Positions 23,784 to 30,438 of a stretch of DNA of 31,203 nucleotides are shown here, piece after piece. Under the pieces are notes generated by a model. That model did not search any database and was not told the DNA's origin. It saw only the letters and a list, made by a program, of their open reading frames with translations. A program made the position numbers and the translations under genes. Source of the stretch: CAZCGA01 sp964498075 (GTDB taxonomy: Bacteria > Desulfobacterota > Binatia > HRBIN30). Numbering within the stretch: the first letter of the stretch is position 1; each line of letters starts with the position of its first letter. The stretch spans positions 1 to 31,203 of the forward strand of contig CAZCGA010000070.1 in assembly GCA_964498075.1 (NCBI GenBank), in the 5' to 3' direction.

Positions 23784-24944
23784 CTACGCGGTCGGCCGCG
23801 GCGGCGGCGACTCGCGGGTCGGGTGGAAGGCGTTGTCGTGGCCGACGAGATTGCGCTGCGGGAGCCAGACGCGGCGTTGCGGGTCGGGCACGGCGTAGCC
23901 GATGACCGCGGCGCGACGGCCGTGCTCGGTGGCGATGTCCTGGACGCGCTGGGCGTCCTTCGGGTCGACGACGACGCAGAAACCCGTGCCCATGTTGTAG
24001 ACGCGGTACATCTCGGCCTCGTCGGCGTGGCCGCGCGATTGGATCACCGCGAAGATCGGCTGCGGCTCTTGTAGCTGATCGATCACGAACCCGGCTTCCG
24101 CCTCGACGCGCGTCAGGTTCAGCAGCCCATCACTGGTCACGTGAATCAGCGCCTTGATCCCCAGGCCCGCACCGAGCATCTGCATGACCTCGCGCACGTA
24201 GATGTTGGTCGGCACCAGCAGCTCTTCGCCGAGCGTCTTCCCCAGCTCGGGCACGTGATCGGTGACGCGTAGCTTCGCCTGCTCGAAGAGAATGCGGCGC
24301 GCCAGTGTGAACCCATTACTGTGGATGCCGCTGCTGGCAATGCCCACCACGGCGTCGCCGGGCCGGACGTCCTGTCCAATGATGATCCGATCGGGGTGCA
24401 CGGTGCCAACGCAGGTGCCCACAAGGTCGAACGCATAGCCGCTGCGCGTGCCGTGAAGCATCTCCCGCACCTGCGCGATCTCGCCGCCCGGAATGTTGAT
24501 CCCTGCCTGCAGCGCGCCTTCGTACAGCCCCTTGCCGATCTCGCCCAGGAAGTCCGGGTCCGCCTGCTGCACGGCGATGTAGTCCACCATGGAGATCGGC
24601 CGCGCCCCGACGCACAGGATGTCGTTGACGTTCATAGCGATGCAGTCGATGCCGACCGTGTCGTACTTGCCGAGATCCTGAGCGACGAGGATCTTGGTAC
24701 CCACGCCGTCGGTGGAAATCGCGAGCGCCAGATCGCGCGACAACGTCAGCACGTTCGCGAAGTATCCCAACGGCAGGAGCGGCGACGCGTCGTTGAAGTG
24801 GAAGGTCTTGGTGACCCACTTCCCCAGCTCGCGCAGGCTGCCCTCTTCCTGCTGCGTGTTCACACCGACGGCGTCGTACGTCAGCGGTTGCGATCGGTCT
24901 GCGGTGCTCATCTGATTAGTGTGTGCGGCGGGATTTGCCCCCAT
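23784..24944 (-). CDS. purM: Phosphoribosylformylglycinamidine cyclo-ligase (AIR synthetase)
   Basis: PurM closes the imidazole ring to give aminoimidazole ribotide in purine synthesis, using ATP. At 386 residues it is somewhat longer than the E. coli enzyme (345). Landmarks are LTYDAVGVN, STDGVGTKILVAQDLGKYDT, GIDCIAMNVNDILCVGARPI, FDLVGTCVGTV, GIASSGIHSNGFTLAR and a GTGFCVVV strand late in the protein. The start ATG at 24944 follows a strong GGAGGAGGTGGAGGG stretch; the alternative ATG at 24911 has no such site. A long perfect hairpin lies upstream at 25014-25044, separating it from the MaoC operon. No other pur gene is nearby. Confidence 0.93.
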   Translation of the reverse strand: MGANPAAHTNQMSTADRSQPLTYDAVGVNTQQEEGSLRELGKWVTKTFHFNDASPLLPLGYFANVLTLSRDLALAISTDGVGTKILVAQDLGKYDTVGIDCIAMNVNDILCVGARPISMVDYIAVQQADPDFLGEIGKGLYEGALQAGINIPGGEIAQVREMLHGTRSGYAFDLVGTCVGTVHPDRIIIGQDVRPGDAVVGIASSGIHSNGFTLARRILFEQAKLRVTDHVPELGKTLGEELLVPTNIYVREVMQMLGAGLGIKALIHVTSDGLLNLTRVEAEAGFVIDQLQEPQPIFAVIQSRGHADEAEMYRVYNMGTGFCVVVDPKDAQRVQDIATEHGRRAAVIGYAVPDPQRRVWLPQRNLVGHDNAFHPTRESPPPRPTA

Positions 24945-25013
24945 CTGCCCTCCACCTCCTCCGCGCGACGCGATACCTACACCCGCAATTCCGCGGGCGC
25001 AACGGCCCGGCAG

Positions 25014-25044
25014 CGCTGGGTGCTGGCCAGGCCAGCACCCAGCG
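25014..25044 (-). terminator. 31-base near-perfect palindrome after the MaoC operon
   Basis: Two 15-base arms (25014-25028 and 25030-25044) are exact reverse complements around a single central base. The element starts one base past the stop codon of the MaoC gene and lies about 70 bases before purM on the same strand. There is no run of T after it, so it may be a Rho-assisted or attenuating hairpin rather than a classical terminator, or a protein-binding dyad. Confidence 0.5.
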
Positions 25045-25045
25045 A

Positions 25046-25468
25046 TCAAGACGGGAGCTTCACCGTGGCAGTGCCGGTCACCCAGCGGTCGCCATCGTCG
25101 CTCTCCAACACTAGATCGCACTCGACGAAGTGCCCGTCGCTCCTGACGTGCTTCTCGGTCAGGACACCGCGCAACGACAACAACCGACCCGGGCGCACCA
25201 GGCCCCGGAACGTGGCGCTCAGGCGCTGGATGGTCGCGCCGGGCAGCGCGCTGGTGATCAAGCGCGAGAACAACGCCAGGCTCATGTTGCCGGGCACGAT
25301 CTGCCCGGGCAGTCCTTCTTCCCGCGCCCCTTCATCGCTCATGAAGCGCGGCCCGGGCATGTGCGCCGCCAACGCGTAGCGCCGGACCTGCTCCGGGCTC
25401 AGCGTCAGCGCCAGCGGCTGCAACTCGTGACCGGCATCGATGTCTGCGAAATGGGCGGACTCCGACAT
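25046..25468 (-). CDS. MaoC-type hot-dog protein, C-terminal-type subunit
   Basis: The 140-residue protein is a single hot-dog fold of the MaoC enoyl-CoA hydratase group (VRRYALAAHMPGPRFM, then GLPGQIVPGNMSLALFSRL, then LSATFRGLVRPGRLLSLRG). In active hydratases the first segment reads SGDxNPxH; here the Asp is His36 and the His is Phe42, so the catalytic dyad appears lost. It pairs by position with the gene just upstream (four-base gap), as in two-subunit hydratases such as HadAB or ChsH1-ChsH2. Its 3' end is duplicated in the chimeric pseudogene. Substrate unknown; a fatty or steroid acyl-CoA is likely from neighbours. Confidence 0.75.
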   Translation of the reverse strand: MSESAHFADIDAGHELQPLALTLSPEQVRRYALAAHMPGPRFMSDEGAREEGLPGQIVPGNMSLALFSRLITSALPGATIQRLSATFRGLVRPGRLLSLRGVLTEKHVRSDGHFVECDLVLESDDGDRWVTGTATVKLPS

Positions 25469-25472
25469 GCGC

Positions 25473-25889
25473 CTACCGGAACATCATGCGTTGATCTATC
25501 ACCGCAACCTGCTCGCCATGCTGGTTGGTGACGGTCGTACGCAAGACGATGAATGACATGGTGCCGCTGCGTCCGGTCTTCTCGTAGATATCGTGCACCG
25601 TGCCGCTGGCAGTCAGCACGTCGCCCGGACGGATCGGCGCGCCGAGCTCGATGTCCTTGCCCGCGTCCAAGCCGGCGCGGCCCAGATGCGCCATGCTCGC
25701 CGGCATGAACCGGCGGCCACGCACCCGCACCACGAATGTCGGCGGTGCGATCAGACCGGCCGGCGTGGAGAGCGGATGGGTCTCGCCGGTCGCGGCGATG
25801 TACTCGCGAATGTCTTCCTCGGCGATCGGATCGAGGACGGTGTGATCGAACTCGCACCCGATGACCGAGCGGTCGATGTCGACCGCCAT
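25473..25889 (-). CDS. MaoC_N/FAS1-like dehydratase-domain protein
   Basis: The 138-residue protein has the N-terminal MaoC-like hot-dog pattern: EEDIREYIAATGETHPLSTP, then APPTFVVRVRGRRFMPA, LGAPIRPGDVLTASGTVHDI and YEKTGRSGTMSFIVLRTTVT. Such halves usually form heterodimers with a second hot-dog subunit, which lies immediately downstream. The D/H hydratase dyad is not seen here either (ATGETHPLS). The start ATG at 25889 overlaps the stop of the PHP gene as TGATG, so translation is coupled. The longer frame to 26003 is rejected because it lies inside that gene. Confidence 0.78.
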   Translation of the reverse strand: MAVDIDRSVIGCEFDHTVLDPIAEEDIREYIAATGETHPLSTPAGLIAPPTFVVRVRGRRFMPASMAHLGRAGLDAGKDIELGAPIRPGDVLTASGTVHDIYEKTGRSGTMSFIVLRTTVTNQHGEQVAVIDQRMMFR

Positions 25890-26542
25890 CACGCCCCTGC
25901 CTTGAGCCGATCGCGGAAGTCGACCGGGCGGTAGCCACCCTCGTGCAGCGCCGTGACGAGACCCTCGACGCTGCGAATGTCGCGATCGAACTCCGTGGCG
26001 CAAATGCCGATGAAGCTGACCAGGTGCGAATCACTCCCGCCGACGGCGCGATAGCCGTAACGCTCGATCAACTCTTGCACGCGCTCGTTCTCACCGCGGC
26101 GGCTGCCACCGTTCAGCGCCTCGACCGCGATCACGCCGTCGATCGGCGGCTTGGTCGCGTAGTGCTCGCACAGGCCGATCGTCGGACGGCCCGGATGGCA
26201 GGGCAACGCCAGCCCGCCCATGTGTGTGACCGCGGGGATCAGCTCCTGCGCGGAGAGCCGCACGTTGGTGAAATCGAAGCGTCGCGTGATGTCGCCGTTC
26301 ACGCCGTACACCAGCACGTGGCCGTAGTCCGTCTCCACCTCGGCGCCGCGCAGGATGAGCAAGCCGTACTTGTCCTCGAGCTCCCGGTAGTCGGCGTGCG
26401 GATCCCACTGGCGATGCTCGGTCAGCACGATGCCGTCGACGGGCAGCAGCTCGCGTTTGCGGAGCAGCCACTTGAGGTACGTCTCGACGGGCGCGCGGCT
26501 GTCTTCGGAAGCTTCGGAGTGGGTGTGCAAATCGAGGATCAT
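25889..26542 (-). CDS. PHP-domain metal-dependent phosphoesterase
   Basis: The 217-residue protein is a stand-alone PHP domain. Metal ligands are visible in order: DLHTHS (His6, His8), LTEH (His43), GAEVET (Glu68), YGHV (His75), CHPGRP (His116) and GSDSH (Asp171, His173). PHP enzymes hydrolyse phosphomonoesters or nucleotides; the target here is unknown. It sits between the DUF35 gene and the MaoC pair, coupled to the latter. A CCCTCACCC-type repeat fills the 47 bases between it and the DUF35 gene. Confidence 0.85.
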   Translation of the reverse strand: MILDLHTHSEASEDSRAPVETYLKWLLRKRELLPVDGIVLTEHRQWDPHADYRELEDKYGLLILRGAEVETDYGHVLVYGVNGDITRRFDFTNVRLSAQELIPAVTHMGGLALPCHPGRPTIGLCEHYATKPPIDGVIAVEALNGGSRRGENERVQELIERYGYRAVGGSDSHLVSFIGICATEFDRDIRSVEGLVTALHEGGYRPVDFRDRLKAGA

Positions 26543-26548
26543 TGCGTC

Positions 26549-26589
26549 ATTCCCCTCGCCTTACGGGAGAGGGTCAGGGTGAGGGCTCA
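26549..26589 (-). repeat. CCCTCACCC-type intergenic repeat
   Basis: On the minus strand the gap reads GTGAGCCCTCACCCTGACCC, then CTCTCCCGTAAGGCGAGGGG. This resembles a short dispersed repeat seen between genes in many proteobacterial genomes. It can form an imperfect hairpin (CCCTC with GAGGG). It occupies almost the whole 47-base gap between two same-strand genes. Confidence 0.5.
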
Positions 26590-27009
26590 CTACGCCACCG
26601 GCTTGAATTTCGGCAGTGTGACCTCCGGCGTCGCGTCGTCGAACGTCACCTCGACCGGCATGCCGACCTTCACCGCGTCCGGCGCGCAGCCGACGATGTT
26701 GGTCAGCATGCGGACGCCTTCATCCAACTCGACATAGGCCAGCACGTATGGCAGCTCGTCGCGGAACCCGGCGGACTGGTTCTGATAGGTCACGGTATAC
26801 GTGTACACGGTGCCCCGCCCTGAAGAAAGCACCCACACGATGTCGTCCGACAAACACGACGGGCAGAGCGCGCGCGGATAGTAGCGCAACGCTCCGCACG
26901 CGCCGCACTTCTGGACGTACAGCTCGTGCCGCTGGCAGGCCTCCCAGAAGCCCTTCGACTCCTCGTCGATGCGCGGGAGTGGCTTCTTGTATTTCTTCTC
27001 GTCGGCCAT
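26590..27009 (-). CDS. DUF35 protein: zinc ribbon plus OB fold
   Basis: The 139-residue protein has a rubredoxin-like zinc ribbon (Cys35, Cys38, Cys49, Cys52 in KCGACG and LCPSC) followed by an OB-fold domain (GTVYTYTVTYQNQSAGF, then DELPYVLAYVELDEGVRMLT). DUF35 proteins partner with thiolase-like enzymes and are thought to bind acyl-CoA; the ChsH2 DUF35 domain with Ltp2 forms a steroid side-chain aldolase. The gene directly upstream encodes such a thiolase-like protein. The ATG at 27009 has no ribosome-binding site because the inverted period-7 repeat ends next to it, so translation initiation may depend on the repeat or on coupling. Confidence 0.88.
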   Translation of the reverse strand: MADEKKYKKPLPRIDEESKGFWEACQRHELYVQKCGACGALRYYPRALCPSCLSDDIVWVLSSGRGTVYTYTVTYQNQSAGFRDELPYVLAYVELDEGVRMLTNIVGCAPDAVKVGMPVEVTFDDATPEVTLPKFKPVA

Positions 27010-27010
27010 C

Positions 27011-27067
27011 GTTCAGCTCTCAGCGGTCAGCCGTCAGCCGTCAGCTCAGAGGCTGAGCGCTGATCGC
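27011..27067. repeat. Inverted period-7 TCAGC/GCTGA repeat element, copy 2
   Basis: Plus-strand units GTTCAGC, TCTCAGC, GGTCAGC, CGTCAGC and CGTCAGC run at 27011-27045, then TCAGAG and the opposite arm GCTGAGC, GCTGATC at 27052-27065. It has the same design as the element at 2597-2681 and, like it, fills the gap between two minus-strand genes with its GTTCAGC end next to the downstream start codon. Both copies have TTCATT plus a CTCC/TTCC stretch at the other end. Confidence 0.8.
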
Positions 27068-27079
27068 TTCATTCTCCTT

Positions 27080-28231
27080 TCATCCCCGTCCGAGCACCAG
27101 CGTCGCGCCGCTGTGGCGCAGGCCGAGTGTGCCGCCGGTGCCGTGGCACAAGGCGATGTTGCAGTCCTTCACCTGCCGCGGGCCGCATTCGCCGCGCAGC
27201 TGCTTGGTCGCTTCGATGACCAGGAAGATGCCGCGCATGCCCGGATGGTTCGACGACAGCCCGCCACCGTCGGTGTTCACCGGCAGAGCACCGCCGAGAC
27301 CGATCCGACCGTTCTGCGCGAACGCGCCGCCCTCACCCTTCTTGCAAAAGCCGAGGTTCTCGAGCGTCTCCAGGACGGTGATGGTGAACGAGTCGTAGAT
27401 CATGCACAGGTCGATATCCTTGTGCGTCACGCCGGCCATCGCCATCGCCCGCGGTCCGGACTGCTTCGCGGCCATGTCGGTGAGGTCGCGCTTACCCATG
27501 CTCGTGTGACAGCACGCCTCGGAGCCGCCGAGCACGAACACCGGCCGCGGCTTGAGGTCACGGGCACGCGCGGCACTGGTGACGACGACGGCGCCGCCGC
27601 CGTCGGTGATGATGCAGCAGTCCAGCAAGTGCAGCGGCGACGAAACGATGCGCGAAGCGAGGACGTCCTCGACGGTGATCGGGTCGCGGAACTTGGCGAC
27701 GGGATTCATTGACGCGTGCCGGCGGATGGTGACTGCGATCTCGGCGAGCTGCTCGGCCGTGGTACCGAATTCGTACATGTGACGCTGCGCCACCAGCGCG
27801 TACGAGCCCAGCACGGTCGGGCCGAAGGGCGCCTCGAAGTGATCGGGAGGATCGCCGGCAAAGGCGCCGCCCGTGCCCACCGCGAAGCGCTCAGAGGAGG
27901 CCGTGCTGCCGTAGGTGATCAGCGCCACCTCACAGAGCCCGGCGGCGATGGCCGCGGCGGCGTGCGTCACGTGCGCCACGAACGACGAGCCGCCGATCGA
28001 CGTCGAGTCGAGGTAGCGCGGCTGCAGGTTGAGGTGCTCGGCCATCGACAACACGCCGATCGGACCGACCCCTGAGGTGAAGTACGCGTCGACGTCCTTG
28101 ATCGTGAGCCCTGCATCCGAGAGCGCGCCGCGCGTACTCTCGGCGTGGACCTGGAACATGGTCTTGTCCGGCGCCCAGCGGGTGGGATGCTCGTAGACTC
28201 CGGCGATGACGACTTCGCGGTTGAAGCCCAT
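27080..28231 (-). CDS. Thiolase-fold lipid-transfer/aldolase-like protein without nucleophilic Cys
   Basis: The 383-residue protein has the thiolase fold (VVIAGVYEHP at the start, AHVTHAAAAIAAGLCEVALI, HPGMRGIFLVIEATKQLRG, then ALCHGTGGTLGLRHSGATLV). Where thiolases carry the acyl-accepting Cys, the segment reads DSTSIGGSSFVAH with no Cys. IYDSFTITVLETLENLG and SSNHPG match the Ltp2/SCP2-type subgroup, which works as an aldolase or carrier with a DUF35 partner. That partner follows 70 bases downstream. The likely role is carbon-carbon bond cleavage of a beta-hydroxyacyl-CoA, or acyl handling. The ATG at 28231 is four bases past the stop of the hydrolase gene. Confidence 0.87.
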   Translation of the reverse strand: MGFNREVVIAGVYEHPTRWAPDKTMFQVHAESTRGALSDAGLTIKDVDAYFTSGVGPIGVLSMAEHLNLQPRYLDSTSIGGSSFVAHVTHAAAAIAAGLCEVALITYGSTASSERFAVGTGGAFAGDPPDHFEAPFGPTVLGSYALVAQRHMYEFGTTAEQLAEIAVTIRRHASMNPVAKFRDPITVEDVLASRIVSSPLHLLDCCIITDGGGAVVVTSAARARDLKPRPVFVLGGSEACCHTSMGKRDLTDMAAKQSGPRAMAMAGVTHKDIDLCMIYDSFTITVLETLENLGFCKKGEGGAFAQNGRIGLGGALPVNTDGGGLSSNHPGMRGIFLVIEATKQLRGECGPRQVKDCNIALCHGTGGTLGLRHSGATLVLGRG

Positions 28232-28234
28232 GAC

Positions 28235-29041
28235 TCAGCTCAGTGTTGCAACGAAGTCGCGCACCGCTTGATTGAACTCCGCCGGCTTCTCGTTCGGCAC
28301 GGCGTGCCCGGCGTCGTCGATGACCACGAGCTTCGATCCGGCGATGCCGCGGTGCAGAGCCTCGGCGCGATCCGGCGGCGTGATGCCATCGTCGCGTCCG
28401 GCAATGATCAGCGTCGGTGTCTTGATGGTGCCGAGCCGCGCGGTAATGTCGAACTGGTTGCAGGCGACGAGATCGAAGTAGCGCACGCGCGGATCGGTCT
28501 TCACCTGCTCCATCCACGCATCGCGCATGATCGCGAACTCGGTCTTCGGCGAGAATGCTTCGGTTGTGAACGGCTGCTGCGCCCGACCGAGCATGACGTT
28601 CTTCCAGGTATGGAGCATGGCTTGTGGCAGACCGAAGCGCGCGGCGGTCGCAACCAGCACCAGAGCGCGTACGCACTCGGGCTGGGCAAGCGCCAGCTCC
28701 ATGGCGACGGCTCCACCCATCGACCGTCCCACCAACACGGCCGGCCGCAGGCGCAACGTGTCCATGAACGTTGCCGCGAAGTCGCGATATGCGGCGATGC
28801 TCATCAAGCTCTCGGTGCCGCCCGAGCGGCCGTGGCCGGGGAAGTCGAAGGCCAGCGGGCTGTGCGTCTCCGCGAACCCCTTGAGCTGTGGCTGCCAGGT
28901 GTTCCCGTTCGAACCAGCGGCGTGGACAAAGAGCAGCAGCTCGCCGCGGTTCAGATCGGGCACCACGCCTGGCAGCGTCGTCCGCCCGGCATGAAAGTAG
29001 TGGACTGCGGTCCCGTTGACGTGGGCGTACTTCGTAGGCAT
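28235..29041 (-). CDS. Alpha/beta hydrolase
   Basis: The 268-residue protein has the alpha/beta-hydrolase layout: oxyanion region LLFVHAAGSNGNTW, DFPGHGRSGG, nucleophile elbow GRSMGG (Ser107), acidic residue in GRDDGITPP (Asp217 or Asp218) and histidine in DDAGHAVPNEKP (His246). The triad is complete. It heads the thiolase-DUF35-PHP-MaoC run with a three-base gap to the thiolase gene. An esterase, a C-C hydrolase or a thioesterase would all fit; the substrate is not decided by sequence. Confidence 0.88.
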   Translation of the reverse strand: MPTKYAHVNGTAVHYFHAGRTTLPGVVPDLNRGELLLFVHAAGSNGNTWQPQLKGFAETHSPLAFDFPGHGRSGGTESLMSIAAYRDFAATFMDTLRLRPAVLVGRSMGGAVAMELALAQPECVRALVLVATAARFGLPQAMLHTWKNVMLGRAQQPFTTEAFSPKTEFAIMRDAWMEQVKTDPRVRYFDLVACNQFDITARLGTIKTPTLIIAGRDDGITPPDRAEALHRGIAGSKLVVIDDAGHAVPNEKPAEFNQAVRDFVATLS

Positions 29042-29132
29042 GCGCGGCCTGCAGGTTCGATGCTCGGCGAGCAGCCGTGCGGTTACCGTAGGGCTCCCGC
29101 TAAGTCAAGGAACCGTACGCGCCGTGCTCGCT

Positions 29133-29160
29133 TTGAGGGCTCCGGTCGCTGTTGTAGAGT
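29133..29160 (+). promoter_or_regulatory. Promoter candidate for the YihY-family gene
   Basis: TTGAGG at 29133-29138 and TAGAGT at 29155-29160 are separated by 16 bases and lie about 25 bases before the ATG at 29186. They sit in the 144-base divergent gap between the hydrolase operon and this gene. Confidence 0.35.
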
Positions 29161-29185
29161 GACGCGCGAGGTACCCGCGCCCGTC

Positions 29186-30427
29186 ATGCCCGATGTCCCC
29201 GAGCGACACGATTCGCCGTTCACGCGTCTGCTGCGCTACTTGCGTGCGCTGGCACGGCGCTTCTTGGACGACGATTGTCTCCTGCACGCGTCGGCGCTGA
29301 CCTATACGTCGCTCCTGTCGTTGGTGCCGTTGTTGGCGTTGATGTTCGCGGTGCTCAAGGGGCTGGGGGTGCAGCGCCGGCTGGAGCCGCTGCTGCTCTC
29401 CCGGCTGTCGCTCAGCCCCGAGGTGATCGAAAGCATCCTGACCTACATTGATCACACCAACGTCGGCACGCTGGGCGCGCTGGGTGCGGTGGCGCTGGTC
29501 ACCACGGTGCTCAGCGTCCTCGGCAGCATCGAACGCAGCTTCAACCACATCTGGCGCGTGCGCGAGGGGCGCACGTGGTGGCGCAAGGCCACCGACTACG
29601 TCAGCACGGTGTTGCTGACGCCGTTCCTGTTGCTCGCCGCGGTGGCGCTGACCTCGTCGATGCAGGAGCAGGCGTTGCTGCACTGGGTGCTGCAACGGGA
29701 GTATATCGGCCCCGCCGCCATGCAGGCGTTGCGCCTGGCGCCGCTGGGCATCAACGCCGTCGCCATCGGCATTCTGTACGCGGTGATGCCGAACCGCCGG
29801 CCCTCTCTGCCGGCGCTGACATGTGGCGCCGTGGTCGCCGGCGCCGTCTGGCAGGCGGTGCAATGGGGTTACGTTGCCTTGCAGATCGGCGTGGCCCGTT
29901 ACAACGCCATCTACGGTGCGATGGCGCAGTTGCCCGTGACGCTGGTGTGGATCTACGTGAGCTGGGCCGTGGTCCTTGCAGGTGCCGAGCTGGCGGCGGT
30001 GGTCGAGCTCGGTCCCGAGGCGGGTGATGCGACCGCCTCAGCGGGCGCACGCTGGGCGATCGCAGTCCACTTGTTGCTGCGTGCCGGTGAGTGCTTTCGA
30101 GCCACCGGTGGCGCCGTCGATCCGCGGGCCGTAGCGCGCGCGCTGCGGGTATCCGGTGCGCTCGTCACGGAGACCGCCGCGCAGCTGTGCCAGCACGGCT
30201 TGCTTGCCGCCGTCGACGGCGCCCGCGACACCTACGTGTTGGCGCGCGACCCAGCGACGATCGAGTTGGCAGCGCTCGCCGCATCGTTCGATGAATCGAT
30301 GCCGAGGGGAAGTGATCAGCGCGTCAGCTCCCTTTGGAACACCATGGCGCGTGCGCGCCACACATCGTTGGCGCCGCACACACTCGCCGACCTCCTCGAC
30401 GGCCGCCAACTGCAGGCCGAAGGCTGA
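29186..30427 (+). CDS. YihY/BrkB-family inner membrane protein
   Basis: The 413-residue protein has the six-helix YihY core. Its marks are DDDCLLHASALTYTSLLSLV near the start, LGSIERSFNHIWRVREGRTW in the middle, and ARYNAIYGAMAQLPVTLVWI then YVSWAVVLAGAELAAV before the end of the membrane part. A soluble tail of about 140 residues follows with a winged-helix-like pattern (AVARALRVSGALVTETAAQL). YihY proteins were once mislabelled as RNase BN; their function is unknown, with envelope or transport roles proposed. The open frame to 28145 runs antisense through the hydrolase and thiolase genes, so the ATG at 29186 is taken as start. Confidence 0.9.
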   Translation: MPDVPERHDSPFTRLLRYLRALARRFLDDDCLLHASALTYTSLLSLVPLLALMFAVLKGLGVQRRLEPLLLSRLSLSPEVIESILTYIDHTNVGTLGALGAVALVTTVLSVLGSIERSFNHIWRVREGRTWWRKATDYVSTVLLTPFLLLAAVALTSSMQEQALLHWVLQREYIGPAAMQALRLAPLGINAVAIGILYAVMPNRRPSLPALTCGAVVAGAVWQAVQWGYVALQIGVARYNAIYGAMAQLPVTLVWIYVSWAVVLAGAELAAVVELGPEAGDATASAGARWAIAVHLLLRAGECFRATGGAVDPRAVARALRVSGALVTETAAQLCQHGLLAAVDGARDTYVLARDPATIELAALAASFDESMPRGSDQRVSSLWNTMARARHTSLAPHTLADLLDGRQLQAEG

Positions 30428-30438
30428 AGCGGGGCGGG

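Noticed and set aside
27011..27067. CRISPR array
   Set aside because: Units are 7 bases with no spacers and the array is inverted.
28145..29185. Long N-terminal extension of the YihY gene
   Set aside because: It runs antisense to the alpha/beta hydrolase gene and into the thiolase gene, and lacks any YihY-like features.
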